64,000 bases of DNA from Hofstenia miamia (lineage: Eukaryota; Xenacoelomorpha; Acoela), in assembly GCA_004352715.1 (NCBI GenBank), contig SCFE01000088.1, positions 477,653-541,652 on the forward strand, written 5' to 3'. A program made the translations under genes and the position numbers. The notes below the pieces were generated by a model. It worked only from the letters and a program-made list of their open reading frames with translations, was not told the DNA's origin and did not search any database. Of this stretch, positions 22,932 to 35,396 are shown piece after piece; the first letter of the stretch is position 1, and each line of letters starts with the position of its first letter.

Positions 22932-23682
22932 GTGGTTTATCATGTTTTATAATATTCAAAATCTGCTTTCTTAGTATTCCATTTTTAAATTCGCTCAATT
23001 GTCGCGATCCTTTTTGTGTGTTACATCAACTCTAGTTACATTATTATAGACACTACTCGTTTTCAAAAGTTGGCGACTTTATAGAAACAATAGCATACGT
23101 TTTACTGAAATGTGTACCTTTTTAGTGGCCTTTGCCCAACTAGAATATGCCCATTGTTGGTTTTGATTTTTTGACCATTTTAAGTAAATCTCAGACAAAG
23201 CAATGAACTACTTTTATTATAGTGAATGATATATTATCCCCGTTACTATAAACATTTCTCTTGCTGCAAAAGTAATTTTGTTCAATTTCGTTCAGAAACA
23301 TGTATTTTTTACACATGTTACCATTATCATTCTTAAATAAATTATACAAATAGTTGTAAATCTGATTTTTGTTGCATTAGCCTTTATTCGAATATCATTA
23401 TTTTACCACAACTAATATTTCAAACAGTGCAATGGGCAATATTAGTTTTAGTCTTTCAACACTTATCACTACCAGAAATTTTTTTATTCATACCGGTTTA
23501 TATGGTCGTGCTCTTCATCTCAATAAAATGTATTACTTATCTTTGAAAATTTCTGAGTCATATATTATGAATGCGTTTCAGAAATGTGGATTCCATTGTT
23601 TAATCATTATTGTTATATAACAAGCTAGCTATTTATGTGTATATACATGTTCTTTTTGTTTGGTTAAGAAGTTTTATTTTAG
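22932..23682 (+). other. zinc-finger-gene intron
   Basis: GT at 22932 to AG at 23682, both phase 0. AT-rich; nothing else seen. Confidence 0.85.
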
Positions 23683-23970
23683 GCTCACATGACGATTCAT
23701 ACGGGAGCTCGCGACTTTAAGTGTACAGTGTGTGGAAAAGACTTTAGTAGATTTTCATCGCTATGTTCTCATCAAAAACTGCACCAAGATAATAAAAGTT
23801 ACGGCTGTAAGATCTGTGGGAAGTCCTTCCGATCTCCCAGTTCACTGTGGTCACACAATAAGCTTCACAATAAAAGCCTAGCATATAAGTGCTCGGAATG
23901 TCTTCTTAGGTATGGCACTCGGGCTGAACTCAACCAACATATGCTGACGGCTCATCCTTCTTCAATTTAA
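23683..23970 (+). CDS. C2H2 zinc-finger protein, last exon, fingers 4-7
   Basis: Starts AHMTIHTGARDFKC, closing finger 4 and its linker. Finger 5 is CTVCGKDFSRFSSLCS-HQKLH, finger 6 is CKICGKSFRSPSSLWS-HNKLH and finger 7 is CSECLLRYGTRAELNQ-HMLTAH, with four residues between the histidines. Stop TAA at 23968-23970. With the earlier exons this makes seven tandem C2H2 fingers at the C-terminus. The linkers after fingers 5 and 6 are not TGEKP-like. I cannot assign it to a named family. Confidence 0.92.
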   Translation, partial: AHMTIHTGARDFKCTVCGKDFSRFSSLCSHQKLHQDNKSYGCKICGKSFRSPSSLWSHNKLHNKSLAYKCSECLLRYGTRAELNQHMLTAHPSSI

Positions 23971-23995
23971 AAATTCAATTCAAAATTCAATTTCG

Positions 23996-24001
23996 AATAA
24001 A
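23996..24001 (+). terminator. poly(A) signal of the zinc-finger gene
   Basis: AATAAA 25 bp after the stop codon. Confidence 0.55.
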
Positions 24002-24595
24002 AATTTATTTCCTATATTTGTTTCATTTAGTTGAAAAATTGTGGACGATTTAAATTAGCTTGAACAATCCATAAATATCTATCATAAATTTACATGTAAT
24101 TATATTTGGTAATTGTTTCAAGAGAAATTTATGTCATTGCAAAATTTGCAATTGCAAACTGTTACAATTTTAGAATTCGCTGTTTTCATAATCTACGTGG
24201 AAATGATAAACTCTCTTTCGATATTACTGCTATAATCAAGTTCTTAGGGTTATTTTACCCTAGTCTAGGTTTTGTGGTTTTTGGTGTAGAGAAATGAGAT
24301 ATGACTTCATGAGGCAAGAAAGATTAAGAATATATTCATAACACGATAATAGAGGAAGAAATAAATTTGCAAATTTTTTTGAAGAATAAATATGAATGTG
24401 CATGATTTACTATTTTTTTTATGTCGACGAAAATATTTTCCAGTTATTAAAAATTTTTTCTTCTGATACTTGTTAAACCTGATTTTAAGTTTTGGCCGAA
24501 AAATGAAAACCAACCACGTTGTTTTTTGCATTAAATGCAATAATGCATTGCATTTGAAAAGCAACTGTGACTGATTTGTTTAATATCACTCTAGG

Positions 24596-24870
24596 CAGAA
24601 GAAGAAACTATATTTTGTAACAAATTTACAATATAAATATTGGTCACAGTACAAAAGTTGCACATTAATATATACATGTATATAGATAATTTACTAAGAA
24701 AATTTCAATTACATTTAAATTACATTTCAATTTGTGTTAGTACTGTTGTCAGTGTTTATAAATTTGCGTTAATTATTTTAGTTTTAAAGGTTTTTAGAGA
24801 CTTGGCTTTCTTAATTTCTCTAGGCAATTCTTTCCATACACTGATCGAGGTACTAATAAAAGAATTTTGC
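24596..24870 (-). mobile_element. LINE 3' end fragment, copy 1
   Basis: On the minus strand this encodes a worn W.ELP.EIKKAKSLKTFK-type segment (around 24785-24850), as at the C-terminus of many non-LTR retrotransposon ORF2 proteins. The nucleotide sequence matches 43590-43870 closely, for example the shared ATATATACATGTATATAGATAATTTACTAAG. It is 5'-truncated, as usual for LINE copies. Confidence 0.6.
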
Positions 24871-26414
24871 ATTTGTATTTCAAATTTCAATTATTACCAA
24901 GACCCGGATGTAATTGCATTTACTATTACTCAATCTTTCACGCATTTTTTTAGTTTTCGTCAGTTTTTAAACATATTAACGCATTTTCAATAATTCTGAG
25001 AAATGGCAAATTCGTTTTCTAAGAAAAGTAATGACTTCTGAAGTGAAATTTTTGAAAAAATATCCTGGGAATCTATACCATCAGTCGACTTTGAAAATGA
25101 GTTTAAACGGGTTGAGAAAGAAACTATCGATATGTTTCAAAACAAAGCGTATTATTTAATGCTTGGCGAATCGATCCATGCATGTGGATCGGACTGAAAA
25201 AACTAAATTAATGGAAGTCATGCAGTTCCAAATACTGTCATTAGCTTACTTCGTCAGCGATCATCGTGATTTCCGGAGGCGATATCAACTTCACAAATGT
25301 CCAAACTCCTTTTAGATATATGTTGAAAGCAGGTAAAATTTTGAAGCCTACGATGAACTGCTTCATGTAACACGTGCACTGCGCATGATTTGCATCGGCT
25401 AGCAGACTACGTCGGAATTGTAACTGGGCCGGGCTTAGGACGTAAGTTTAATAATGAAGCAGCCCGAATCCGAAATTTCTGCACGGCTGGCCTAGAATTG
25501 TTCAAAATTATATTAATAAATATACATTCTTTTATCTTAAAATATAATATCAACTACTATATTCAATTGACTAATTATACCTCAAAAAGTGAATTCACGG
25601 CGACAATAATTACAATTGACTCAGAAATTGTCTTAGTAATAGAAGGCGCCAATCAATACTTTGGGTCCCAGCGTAAACTTTAAATTACATAGACAAAACA
25701 CTGGGTTTTATTTGCAGGTTTACGAGGGACATAAGTTCGTAGCATTTTTAAAAAATGCACCATGAACATATATGTATTATTAAAAATATATAGAACTATT
25801 CAAAATTTAAAAATCCCATTAAAATCCTTTCCAGCAATGGACGCATCCTTATTTGAAGCCGATCGCTTTTGTCGCAGTCACAAAGTGAACTCTAATTGAA
25901 TTGAAAAAGTGCAGTTGATGCAAAAATGTTTTCTTTTTAATTAAATGTTTAGTGCATCATGTGGCGCATCGTCACTCACTGATAAATTTTTAAAACAACT
26001 TTGTGGTTTAATCTCAGAGAAAAGACATACTTATTATTCCACAACTTGCAATTGGATAAGGTGCAAACTTGGATTCTCCTTACTACGAAGCATGATCCTC
26101 TGCATGCTTCTCTGAGATAGTCGGGTCTAGCGAGTGCGCTCTACTCGATACAATTAACAGAGTTCTTAATTTATTGGAGATTTAGATTCGCAAAAACGCA
26201 TCACCGCCGCTAAGTTAGCTGCACCTTTTGCCACATTATCAAGGGATAAACTACTCAAACTACACTACCTACTTTGGAAAATCTCAAATATTGAAGAATT
26301 GCCATCCCCTTCAGAAGAAACACGCTCACCACTAGAAACATCAAACACTAAATGCATGAACAGCGACAATGTTTCCGAAACAAATGCTCCAGAAAAAAGT
26401 GAAACAAACCAACG
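24871..26414. other. unassigned stretch with coding-like fragments
   Basis: Base composition is less AT-rich than around it, and open fragments appear in several frames: 25043-25200, 25390-25683 and 26170-26414. None is a clear gene. The last reads DLDSQKRITAAKLAAPF then an acidic Ser/Thr/Pro-rich tail, and its start resembles protein-kinase subdomain XI. A decayed (retro)gene is possible. Confidence 0.25.
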
Positions 26415-26520
26415 NNNNNNNNNNNNNNNNNNNNNNNNNNNNNNNNNNNNNNNNNNNNNNNNNNNNNNNNNNNNNNNNNNNNNNNNNNNNNNNNNNNNNN
26501 NNNNNNNNNNNNNNNNNNNN
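26415..26520. other. assembly gap (106 N)
   Basis: N run; no matching flanks seen. Confidence 0.9.
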
Positions 26521-27750
26521 ATCAGTTTGTTAGTTGTATTATAAAAGTATTCACTAATTTAAAACCGAATGATGAATAGATGACAGACATCAAACCATCT
26601 TGGGAAAAGGCATGTGAGATTATTAATTTCATAATAAAAGTAAACAACCTCTTTGCTAATTCAATATTGTGATTGTTTTAAAATCTTTGTAATGTTGAGT
26701 TTGTAAATCTCTACGTTTTGTATTTTGATTTATTTGTAATAAAATATTTCCATTTTTAATTGCATGTTTAATGTTACCAATTGCAACGGGTTTATGGGTT
26801 AAGGGATCTTAGGCTTGAAATCCCGCCTCAGTTATAAAATTGGACTAAGTATGTGGCGAGAGTTCTGCTGCAGGTTTGTTTGCATCCCTTATGGAATAAA
26901 TTATCGCTAAGGTAACACCCAAGGCTCTTTTCACTACAAATGACCAATTTGACACTTCCTAGACATCTTGTAGCTGGATCCAAAGTGTATTTGTACAATA
27001 CTTGTACTTGAATAACTCCCATGCCCCAATCTGTTTGGAAAATGCAAACACTTTTGAATGAAAAAGAGATTACTCAAATGCCAATTAACATTTGGTATTG
27101 CAAATTTTCATTTTCTTATATAAATTGAAAAACTTCAAAAGCGTCAAACACTTGGAGATGAAGCTGTTATTTTACTTGAAACAATTGGCAAAGGGACATT
27201 CTAGCCGTATAAGACACGATTAAACTTCATTTTATATAAGAATTCAGAACTCAATTAATTTTTGTAAATTGCTGATGTTCTAAATGGAAGTGTTTTTCAA
27301 CTTTCAACCATCACTTTGAGAGCCTTTAGGCCAAATTTTATAATACTGTTAGTACGGATATCGAAAGAATCTTTTCAAATTTCACATATAATCAGGGTGG
27401 TTCCAGAGTCACTACGATTTACAAAAATCAATTTTCATTGTTAAGTGGTCTTTGTTAAGATTTTTTCAATAAATATACATAGCCATTTAGAAAGCTCTGG
27501 CCCCTCCTCAAATGCTTAAATGTTATTTTGTAGAACTTAGGAGAATGTACTGTACCCAGTAATATATATCATTGGCAATTACCTTACAACTTGTACAGAA
27601 AGGATTTTCCACATGCAATCTTCTACTAAGGAATATTCTATGATGCATTGTTTAAAATTCAATTTTAATAATAGATTATATACAAGAATAAGTGTATTAA
27701 CTTTTGTACCTTATTTTTAACTACAACTATATTTACTGAATGTTTTAAAT
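26521..27750. other. AT-rich intergenic sequence
   Basis: No gene, RNA or repeat recognised. Confidence 0.5.
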
Positions 27751-27769
27751 TTGCCTCCTTTACATAAAA

Positions 27770-28640
27770 TAAGTTGTGCAGCTTGGTTTTCGTAAACAAA
27801 GTTCAACAGCGTGCGTACTGATAAATATCCTGCATCAGATCTACAAATTCAGGAGTAAAAATGACTATTGCCGAGTAATCTCGCTCGACATGTCCAAGCC
27901 ATTCGACACAGTTAGCCACACAGCAATTATTGACGGTTTATCTGGATTTAATCCTCCGATCAATCCTCATATTATAAAGTGGTATGCCAGTTTCCTCTCC
28001 AGAAGAAGCCATTTCACCACTATAAACGGCCAACATTCTGCAAGCTCGTTATATTGAACTTGAAGTTCCTCAAAGAACCATCAGCGGTCCTGTCTTTTTA
28101 ACTGTTCTGTCAATAACACCTATCGAATAGAAGCAACAGCTAATTTCTCATTATCAGCTTTTGCTGACGACAATACCCTAATTGTAACTGGCTCGTACGA
28201 TGTTGGAGACAAGAGAATTTCGAGATCAATTCTTTTGAGGCTCATTTCTTATCCAAGAATCTTCATTTTAATCATAGCAAGACGAGTGAACTTCTTATTA
28301 ACTTTGGTCGAAGTTCGGTCCCTGAGCTGCAAGATGTCACTCGACAACCTATAGTGAAATATCTTGGTGTGTACTTTGACGAGGCACTTTCAGTTTCTCA
28401 TCACATCAAGAGTATGGCTAAAAAGGCCTACTAGTAAGTTTTATTTATTGTTGAAATTGAGGCATCTTGGATTTAGCTAATATGAGCTACAAACACTATA
28501 CTATTCATTAGCTATGCCCTCACTAACATATTGTTGTTCTATTTGGGGAGTTTCCTCGACATTCCTCTTGCTGCTTTTAGATAAAGTTCAGAAATAGTAG
28601 TACGCTTTAAAATTATATCAAATTGTACCCCTATTGAGAA
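27770..28640 (+). pseudogene. non-LTR retrotransposon reverse transcriptase remnant A
   Basis: Reverse transcriptase of a LINE. In order on +: LGFRKQSSTACVLINILH (27782 on); VISLDMSKPFDTVSHTAI, with the catalytic-Asp motif (D-M-S-K-x-F-D); SAFADDNTLIVTG (about 28150-28190), the F/YxDD active-site box; KYLGVYFDEALSVSHHIKS (about 28360-28415); and LTYCCSIWGVSSTF...LDKVQK (about 28520-28595). Frameshifts and stops separate them, so the copy is dead. The order and motifs fit Jockey/CR1/Rex-type ORF2. The endonuclease part and the 3' tail are not seen. Confidence 0.85.
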
Positions 28641-28699
28641 AATCATCACCAAAGTTGATAATCGGCTTTTTCAGTAGATGCTGACTTCCGAGAACTATG

Positions 28700-29296
28700 T
28701 ACTCTAAAATATTCTGCCTCAACGCTCACTTTACGGAGAGAGTCCCCAGGAGTAATCAAAACCGACTCTGAACGAGAGTTTTCTCTATTTCCATATTGGC
28801 TTTTTCGTGGAATGAAAATCTAGTATTTTTTTGCTTAAAAATTGATGTTTTTTATCCGTTTGAAAATAATAATTTATTATTGTTATTATTATTAAAGAAC
28901 AATGAAAATCACCGCTAGCTGTGCCTTCCGTGCATGTGATCTGGCAATTGTAATCAGACTATGCATTAGGTTAGCATCAATTTCCACTCTCAAGTGTAAT
29001 TTTCTACCCTTTGAAACTCTGACAGAAAGATCAAAATTTTCAGTTGCCTATTAGGTCAAATTGTTAACCGCCCTATCTTTATTTTAAATTATCATATGAT
29101 AATTTCATGCGATTGTGTCTTGAAATTGCTGAAAAGGTGAAAAGATGGTCATTATTTTTTGCTAAGGCTCTTTGTTTTGATCAACTTCAATTTTGTAGCA
29201 ATCTACACATAGTGAATCGATGAGAGTCTTATTTTTTAATCCTAGTTTTTGGATTGCAAATAACAATAAAGTTAGGATTTTTTGTCGTTTATCTAA
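28700..29296. other. AT-rich intergenic sequence
   Basis: Nothing recognisable beyond simple AT-rich runs such as the ATT repeats near 28866-28895. Confidence 0.5.
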
Positions 29297-29599
29297 ATGA
29301 ATTGTCTCTTGGGCATGAAAGTGCAAAATAATCTGAATAGGAATGTGAAAAATTTTGTACGCTGCTGTTTTAGAAAAGCGGTTAAATTGAAAATGAAATT
29401 GCAAAACTCACAGCATTGCAATAATATTATGGTGCAAAATTTTAACCTTTGTACAGAATATTTCTATATTAAGTGTGCGCATGTGCTAAGTGATCAAGGT
29501 TTGTTTATTCAAAAAGTAGTTGAATTTATTGTACAAAATCGAAATATTGAGGATACATCACGTGCAGTTACTATAGAAAAATGTAAACAAACTTATTGA
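29297..29599 (+). CDS. hypothetical ORF, 100 aa
   Basis: An ATG-to-stop frame with five or six Cys and a hydrophilic, Lys/Asn-rich composition, ending RAVTIEKCKQTY. I recognise no domain, signal peptide or splice partner. In AT-rich DNA a frame this long can arise by chance. Poorly supported. Confidence 0.15.
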   Translation: MNCLLGMKVQNNLNRNVKNFVRCCFRKAVKLKMKLQNSQHCNNIMVQNFNLCTEYFYIKCAHVLSDQGLFIQKVVEFIVQNRNIEDTSRAVTIEKCKQTY

Positions 29600-29811
29600 A
29601 ACAAAATTTAACACTTTTATTTCTTTAACGGATACAAAGCTCTATATTTCAAACATCTGCACGAAGCTGTATGATGAAAATGCAGGCGGTAGCAAGCCGA
29701 AATATTTTTAGTTGTCAAAGGAAAGCAATACAAAATCATTTTTTTAAGATTATTACAATTTTTTGTCTTTTTAATTTGCACTGATATAAATGACATTATC
29801 ATAAAATTTAA

Positions 29812-29844
29812 TTTATATATTGTATAAATATAAATATTATATAA

Positions 29845-29886
<42 letters not shown>

Positions 29887-29890
29887 AATA
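29812..29890. repeat. (TA)n microsatellite
   Basis: TA-rich run with interspersed AA; no gap. Confidence 0.85.
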
Positions 29891-29899
29891 GTACATACT

Positions 29900-31369
29900 A
29901 TGCACAATAAGCAGAGTTCATAGCTATTCAGTTTAAAACTATAAGTTATTATCTGAAATAGAATATTGTTAGTTTAAATTTTCAGACTCAGCTTTTTTAT
30001 ACTAGATACTAGTTCTACAAAGGTATTGTCGCCTTGCGATATTAAACAATCCATCCAAATAGCAATGGCGTATTAAATCAAAATATCTGATAGTAGTCAT
30101 TTTCAAGTCTGACTACAAATACTGCAGAATTTCGCCACATGTGTCGTGATTTAATAGCCATTTGCTTGTCAATAGAGGTATCATTCAATAGGTAGTATCA
30201 TTTTAAAATCTGACTACTTCAAGATTCAGAAGTTCACCACATGTGGTGTTATTTATTTGCAGTATTCTCCACCAAACGGAAATGTGCTTAGAATAGTGGT
30301 GTGTGGGCCGGCGGGATACCAGAAAATCGGCGGCCCGCCCATCACTACTTTAGAAGCAACAAGTGTGTAGAAAGAGTTTATGCGTTTACATTATATATGC
30401 GGGCAAGGGCGCCGCGAGAATCTTCTTAGAGGGGCAAAAATTGTTTCTTTTAGAGGAAATATATTCATTTAATGGAAAGAGAACAAGGAGATGAGATCCT
30501 ATTTTCCAAGCATTTGATTTTCTGAAGTAATGTGCTGGAATCTGCTTTAATCTCACATCCCATGTATAAAAATATAAGAATATAGGCCTATGGTTTGTTA
30601 TTTTTTACCACTCAAGTTTTTTGAAATCAATATTTACCATATCAGTAATAGGAAGCACTTTATATCTGATGTGCTACATTTCAAATCGAAGTAGATCTTA
30701 AAATTACACCATTATTTTCCAAAAATTAATCAAAGATTTACCCTGGTTTAACGGTTAAACTAAGTTTAGGAAATTTTTTTACCCTAACAACAACTAGAAG
30801 AGGATTTTGAGCTCAAATCAAATAGGAAAAACATATTTTGTGACTCTTCCAGACTTTTCGGTAGTTTTTCTTCACAATATGGGAGCCATCATAACTTTCC
30901 TTATTTAGATTCAACAATAGGCTAAGATTGGGGTAATAAATAAATCAGCTTAAAACTTTTGCCTTAGAGTAATTGCTAGTTTGTTATAGTAATGCCATGC
31001 TTGTAAAACCCTAATGGTATGATTTCATGAACATTTTATTAATTTTCATTTAGCTGGTATCCAAAAAACATATATATTGCGAAATTCTAACTCTTATTAG
31101 TTTTTGTATACTAAGATTTTTGCATATTTTAGTTTCTACGTGAAGAAGACAATCTGTGAAAAAAAGTTATTTCAATTTTAAGACTCGGGGAATATGAATT
31201 TAATATATATGAGAATTCAGGAGCTAAATAAAATTGAAAATCACAATGAAACCTTAAATATAGATGAGATTTCTCAATTTTGCAGAAAGCATTGTTGGTG
31301 ACTTTCGGCGCCCTTACACTTGAAAAATCTAACTACAAACTCTCCCAAAATTCTTTTTGATTCCAATTT
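29900..31369. other. gene-free stretch with one GC-rich hairpin
   Basis: No gene recognised. A diverged direct repeat lies at about 30095-30130 and 30205-30250 (TCTGACTAC, CACATGTG(T/G)(C/T)GT). The GC-rich hairpin at 30292-30350 is listed separately. Confidence 0.4.
30292..30350. repeat. short GC-rich inverted repeat, possible collapsed hAT-type MITE
   Basis: TAGTGGTGTGTGGGCCGGC at the left and GGCGGCCCGCCCATCACTA at the right are imperfect inverted copies around ACCAGAAAATC. In hAT-derived MITEs such ends are separated by hundreds of bases; here only about 20 bases remain. Confidence 0.4.
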
Positions 31370-32095
31370 GTGACTCGATACGAAGTCCTTGCAATGGTGT
31401 TCCACAGGGTACTATTTCAGGGTCTTAGTTTTTCACATTGTATGTAAATGATTTCAATGGCAATTCAAACAATGATTATGTAATAGTGCAATATGCTGAT
31501 GACACGTGTATATGTAAACACACATCGTAATCAAATAGAAACATTAATTGCTAAATCAGAAAACAATCTCTCAACTGCTAAAATATTTTAATATGTACAA
31601 TTTTTACTGTAAATCCTAATAATGACAGAATTCTGTAGTGTTTCCTTCTTATAAAAATAATCAATCACACACTTTAAATTTTTCGATGTCAAAAATTACT
31701 CAAGTTGAATCCTTCAAATACGCATAGTATTATGCAAAATGACAATGGCAATTAAAACTATTTTACGTGTAGGAAATTTTATAAAAGCCAAAATGAAATC
31801 AATATTGATTAACCCTTTAATATTAAGTCATTATAGATACTGCAATGTATTATTTAATAACATAAACCACTCCTTAATAAATAAAATCGATTTGGAAATT
31901 ATATGGACAGCAAACATTTATAATGAAAATCAGTCGACTACGAATAGAAAAAGTTCTATTCATGATGATACTTCACATTTGAAAACATATTTATTATTAA
32001 TAAAATTTTGGAAAATTTCAACCAGCGCTCACCTTTCAGTAAACTGCAATTTCCGTTATATGTGCATTAGGGTATTCCAAAATATATTTTTTTGA
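31370..32095 (+). pseudogene. non-LTR retrotransposon reverse transcriptase remnant B
   Basis: The + strand reads CNGVPQGTISGS, a stop, FFTLYVNDFNGN and then IVQYADDTCIC (about 31475-31510), the YADD catalytic box of LINE reverse transcriptase. A downstream frame, 31739-32095, contains MTMAIKTILRVGNFI and LILSHYRYCNVLFNNIN, the region after the catalytic core. Stops and frame changes show a dead copy. It differs from remnant A (FADD). Confidence 0.8.
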
Positions 32096-32509
32096 ACTTT
32101 AGTGTGGGATGGTGGAGAAATGGTATAAAAATAATTTTAATAATAAAATTTTTCACGATTTATTAATTTACGTCACGCCCTTTCTATATTTAAATTTTAC
32201 ATAAGAAGTTTAAATAAGCAATGTAATATGCGTCAGTTATTGTTACGGAAAACATGAATTTAATTACTAAAAGTTGCTTCAATATTCTTATTTGTTAGCT
32301 AAACAGGGAGAACGGCTGTCCCAATACCCCCCCCCTATTATATTTTCATTTTCAAAAACTGTTTAAGGTTTATGTGAATATTGAAATAAAAAAATATACT
32401 TTTAGTGGCTTTCATAAGGTAAAAACCCTTATCTTCAAAATTTTATGCTGCCTATTAATGAAAAGTGCCTTAAAAAACTAACACTAGCTGTCCTACATAT
32501 ATATATATA
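32096..32509. other. AT-rich sequence with a dispersed repeat segment
   Basis: 32310-32440 resembles 11395-11520: both have a C-run and TTTTAGTGG(C/T)TTTCATAAG(G/A)TAAAAA. This suggests a low-copy dispersed repeat; no coding content. Confidence 0.35.
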
Positions 32510-32874
32510 NNNNNNNNNNNNNNNNNNNNNNNNNNNNNNNNNNNNNNNNNNNNNNNNNNNNNNNNNNNNNNNNNNNNNNNNNNNNNNNNNNNNNNNNNNN
32601 NNNNNNNNNNNNNNNNNNNNNNNNNNNNNNNNNNNNNNNNNNNNNNNNNNNNNNNNNNNNNNNNNNNNNNNNNNNNNNNNNNNNNNNNNNNNNNNNNNNN
32701 NNNNNNNNNNNNNNNNNNNNNNNNNNNNNNNNNNNNNNNNNNNNNNNNNNNNNNNNNNNNNNNNNNNNNNNNNNNNNNNNNNNNNNNNNNNNNNNNNNNN
32801 NNNNNNNNNNNNNNNNNNNNNNNNNNNNNNNNNNNNNNNNNNNNNNNNNNNNNNNNNNNNNNNNNNNNNNNNNN
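32510..32874. other. assembly gap in a TA microsatellite
   Basis: N run flanked by TA repeats on both sides. Confidence 0.9.
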
Positions 32875-34199
32875 ATATATATATACATAAAGGTTAAATT
32901 TTTTGTGGAGAATTTCAAAAATCATTGAAATTTTGAAAGATATGATTTGATTTTGCATAAATTGCAAGTTATAATTTGTAACAATATAAACAATAATTGA
33001 ACCACAACCCAATGAAACCATTCTAGAACTGCACCTGCCCTAAAACACACGAAATCACAAATTAAGTCTAACTGTTGAAAGGCCAGTAAAATAGTTTAAA
33101 AACTTCCTACAACCCTACATATTGTTGGTAGACTTATGGATTAATGAGCATGAAGCTTAAAATGCACTGCATTGTGATTATTGTTGAGGAATTTTTACTC
33201 TAATGGAGCATATTGCATTCCTTTCATTATCAATAGCCAATGATAAAATGATATTTTAAAGACCCTCGAAAATATCCTATACAAAATATAGACATAGATT
33301 TCATTAATGATCTTCACAGTTTTCAACTGCCTGCGAGTGATAAATACTTCACACATAAATTTGCCAGCAAAACTTTGCAATTACAAAAAGTTGAGCTCAA
33401 GGTAAATACAGATTTTTCTGTTTCTTTTAGTACTATAATTTTCTAATACCAGATAATTGACCTCATCTTCAGCAAGTTTTGTGATTAATTGCCAATACTT
33501 GGACCTCTGTTTGGTTTTAAATGAAAGTTTTGATGCTAGCATCTATCTAGATAATGGTATATTGAGGTTTCTAGGTAAAATCAAGCAGCACAGAAGGCTA
33601 TTAAGCTCTTGCAACATATAGCAAAGCCAAGGTGTACATAATATTATTATGTACAACTTGAGAAGAGCCAGCATGAAAGCACTAATACAATTTAAATAAA
33701 TACTAAGCTTGCTGCAATTTCACATTTAAAAGCACTCTTTTCTGATTTAGAAATAGGTCTGCATAGGATTACCGTAAAATCTCAAAATGGAGAGGGCATG
33801 ACGTTTCTTACGTTTAATATTTTTCTTTTTTATTCTTTAAGCATAGTTTGTAATTTCTCCACGTTTAGAACCCCAGGCTTTTGCAAATTTACAAAAGCCT
33901 ATTTAGTCTTAATGCGTATTCAACATATCCTTCGCGGACTTCTAATGTGACATAATCTATCAAGACTATCATGATTGGTCAGGATGAGAGGAAAAGAATG
34001 AAGAAACAAAGACTAAAATTATTATTGATTATAATGATTAATTGTAAATCATGATAGGATTGATTATTCAGTTTGTAAAATGTTTTGTGCAGTTAATACT
34101 TAAAATTAGACTCGACGGTATTTGACAAAACAAAAGATGGTCAAACAGCATAGTCAAATTAAAGCTGACGTTGCGTAAAATTAACAGAAATATTAAAGA
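32875..34199. other. AT-rich gene-free sequence
   Basis: No gene, RNA or clear repeat recognised. Confidence 0.5.
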
Positions 34200-35199
34200 N
34201 NNNNNNNNNNNNNNNNNNNNNNNNNNNNNNNNNNNNNNNNNNNNNNNNNNNNNNNNNNNNNNNNNNNNNNNNNNNNNNNNNNNNNNNNNNNNNNNNNNNN
34301 NNNNNNNNNNNNNNNNNNNNNNNNNNNNNNNNNNNNNNNNNNNNNNNNNNNNNNNNNNNNNNNNNNNNNNNNNNNNNNNNNNNNNNNNNNNNNNNNNNNN
34401 NNNNNNNNNNNNNNNNNNNNNNNNNNNNNNNNNNNNNNNNNNNNNNNNNNNNNNNNNNNNNNNNNNNNNNNNNNNNNNNNNNNNNNNNNNNNNNNNNNNN
34501 NNNNNNNNNNNNNNNNNNNNNNNNNNNNNNNNNNNNNNNNNNNNNNNNNNNNNNNNNNNNNNNNNNNNNNNNNNNNNNNNNNNNNNNNNNNNNNNNNNNN
34601 NNNNNNNNNNNNNNNNNNNNNNNNNNNNNNNNNNNNNNNNNNNNNNNNNNNNNNNNNNNNNNNNNNNNNNNNNNNNNNNNNNNNNNNNNNNNNNNNNNNN
34701 NNNNNNNNNNNNNNNNNNNNNNNNNNNNNNNNNNNNNNNNNNNNNNNNNNNNNNNNNNNNNNNNNNNNNNNNNNNNNNNNNNNNNNNNNNNNNNNNNNNN
34801 NNNNNNNNNNNNNNNNNNNNNNNNNNNNNNNNNNNNNNNNNNNNNNNNNNNNNNNNNNNNNNNNNNNNNNNNNNNNNNNNNNNNNNNNNNNNNNNNNNNN
34901 NNNNNNNNNNNNNNNNNNNNNNNNNNNNNNNNNNNNNNNNNNNNNNNNNNNNNNNNNNNNNNNNNNNNNNNNNNNNNNNNNNNNNNNNNNNNNNNNNNNN
35001 NNNNNNNNNNNNNNNNNNNNNNNNNNNNNNNNNNNNNNNNNNNNNNNNNNNNNNNNNNNNNNNNNNNNNNNNNNNNNNNNNNNNNNNNNNNNNNNNNNNN
35101 NNNNNNNNNNNNNNNNNNNNNNNNNNNNNNNNNNNNNNNNNNNNNNNNNNNNNNNNNNNNNNNNNNNNNNNNNNNNNNNNNNNNNNNNNNNNNNNNNNN
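34200..35199. other. assembly gap, exactly 1,000 N
   Basis: A round-number scaffold gap of unknown true size. The downstream part of the P-element remnant could lie in it. Confidence 0.9.
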
Positions 35200-35396
35200 T
35201 TTCCTCTTTTGGTTCGCTTTTCTGAAACATGGCTTTTCTAACCGTCATAATATAGTGATTTCATTACTCGATTTTGACTAGAAAATGTTTGTTATGAAGG
35301 TTGTAATGAAGCGTGAACTGCCATGGACTTCGATGATATAAACATCTGGACACGACACGCTTTTTTACTGATACATAGTTGAAGCTGATGCTTTGT

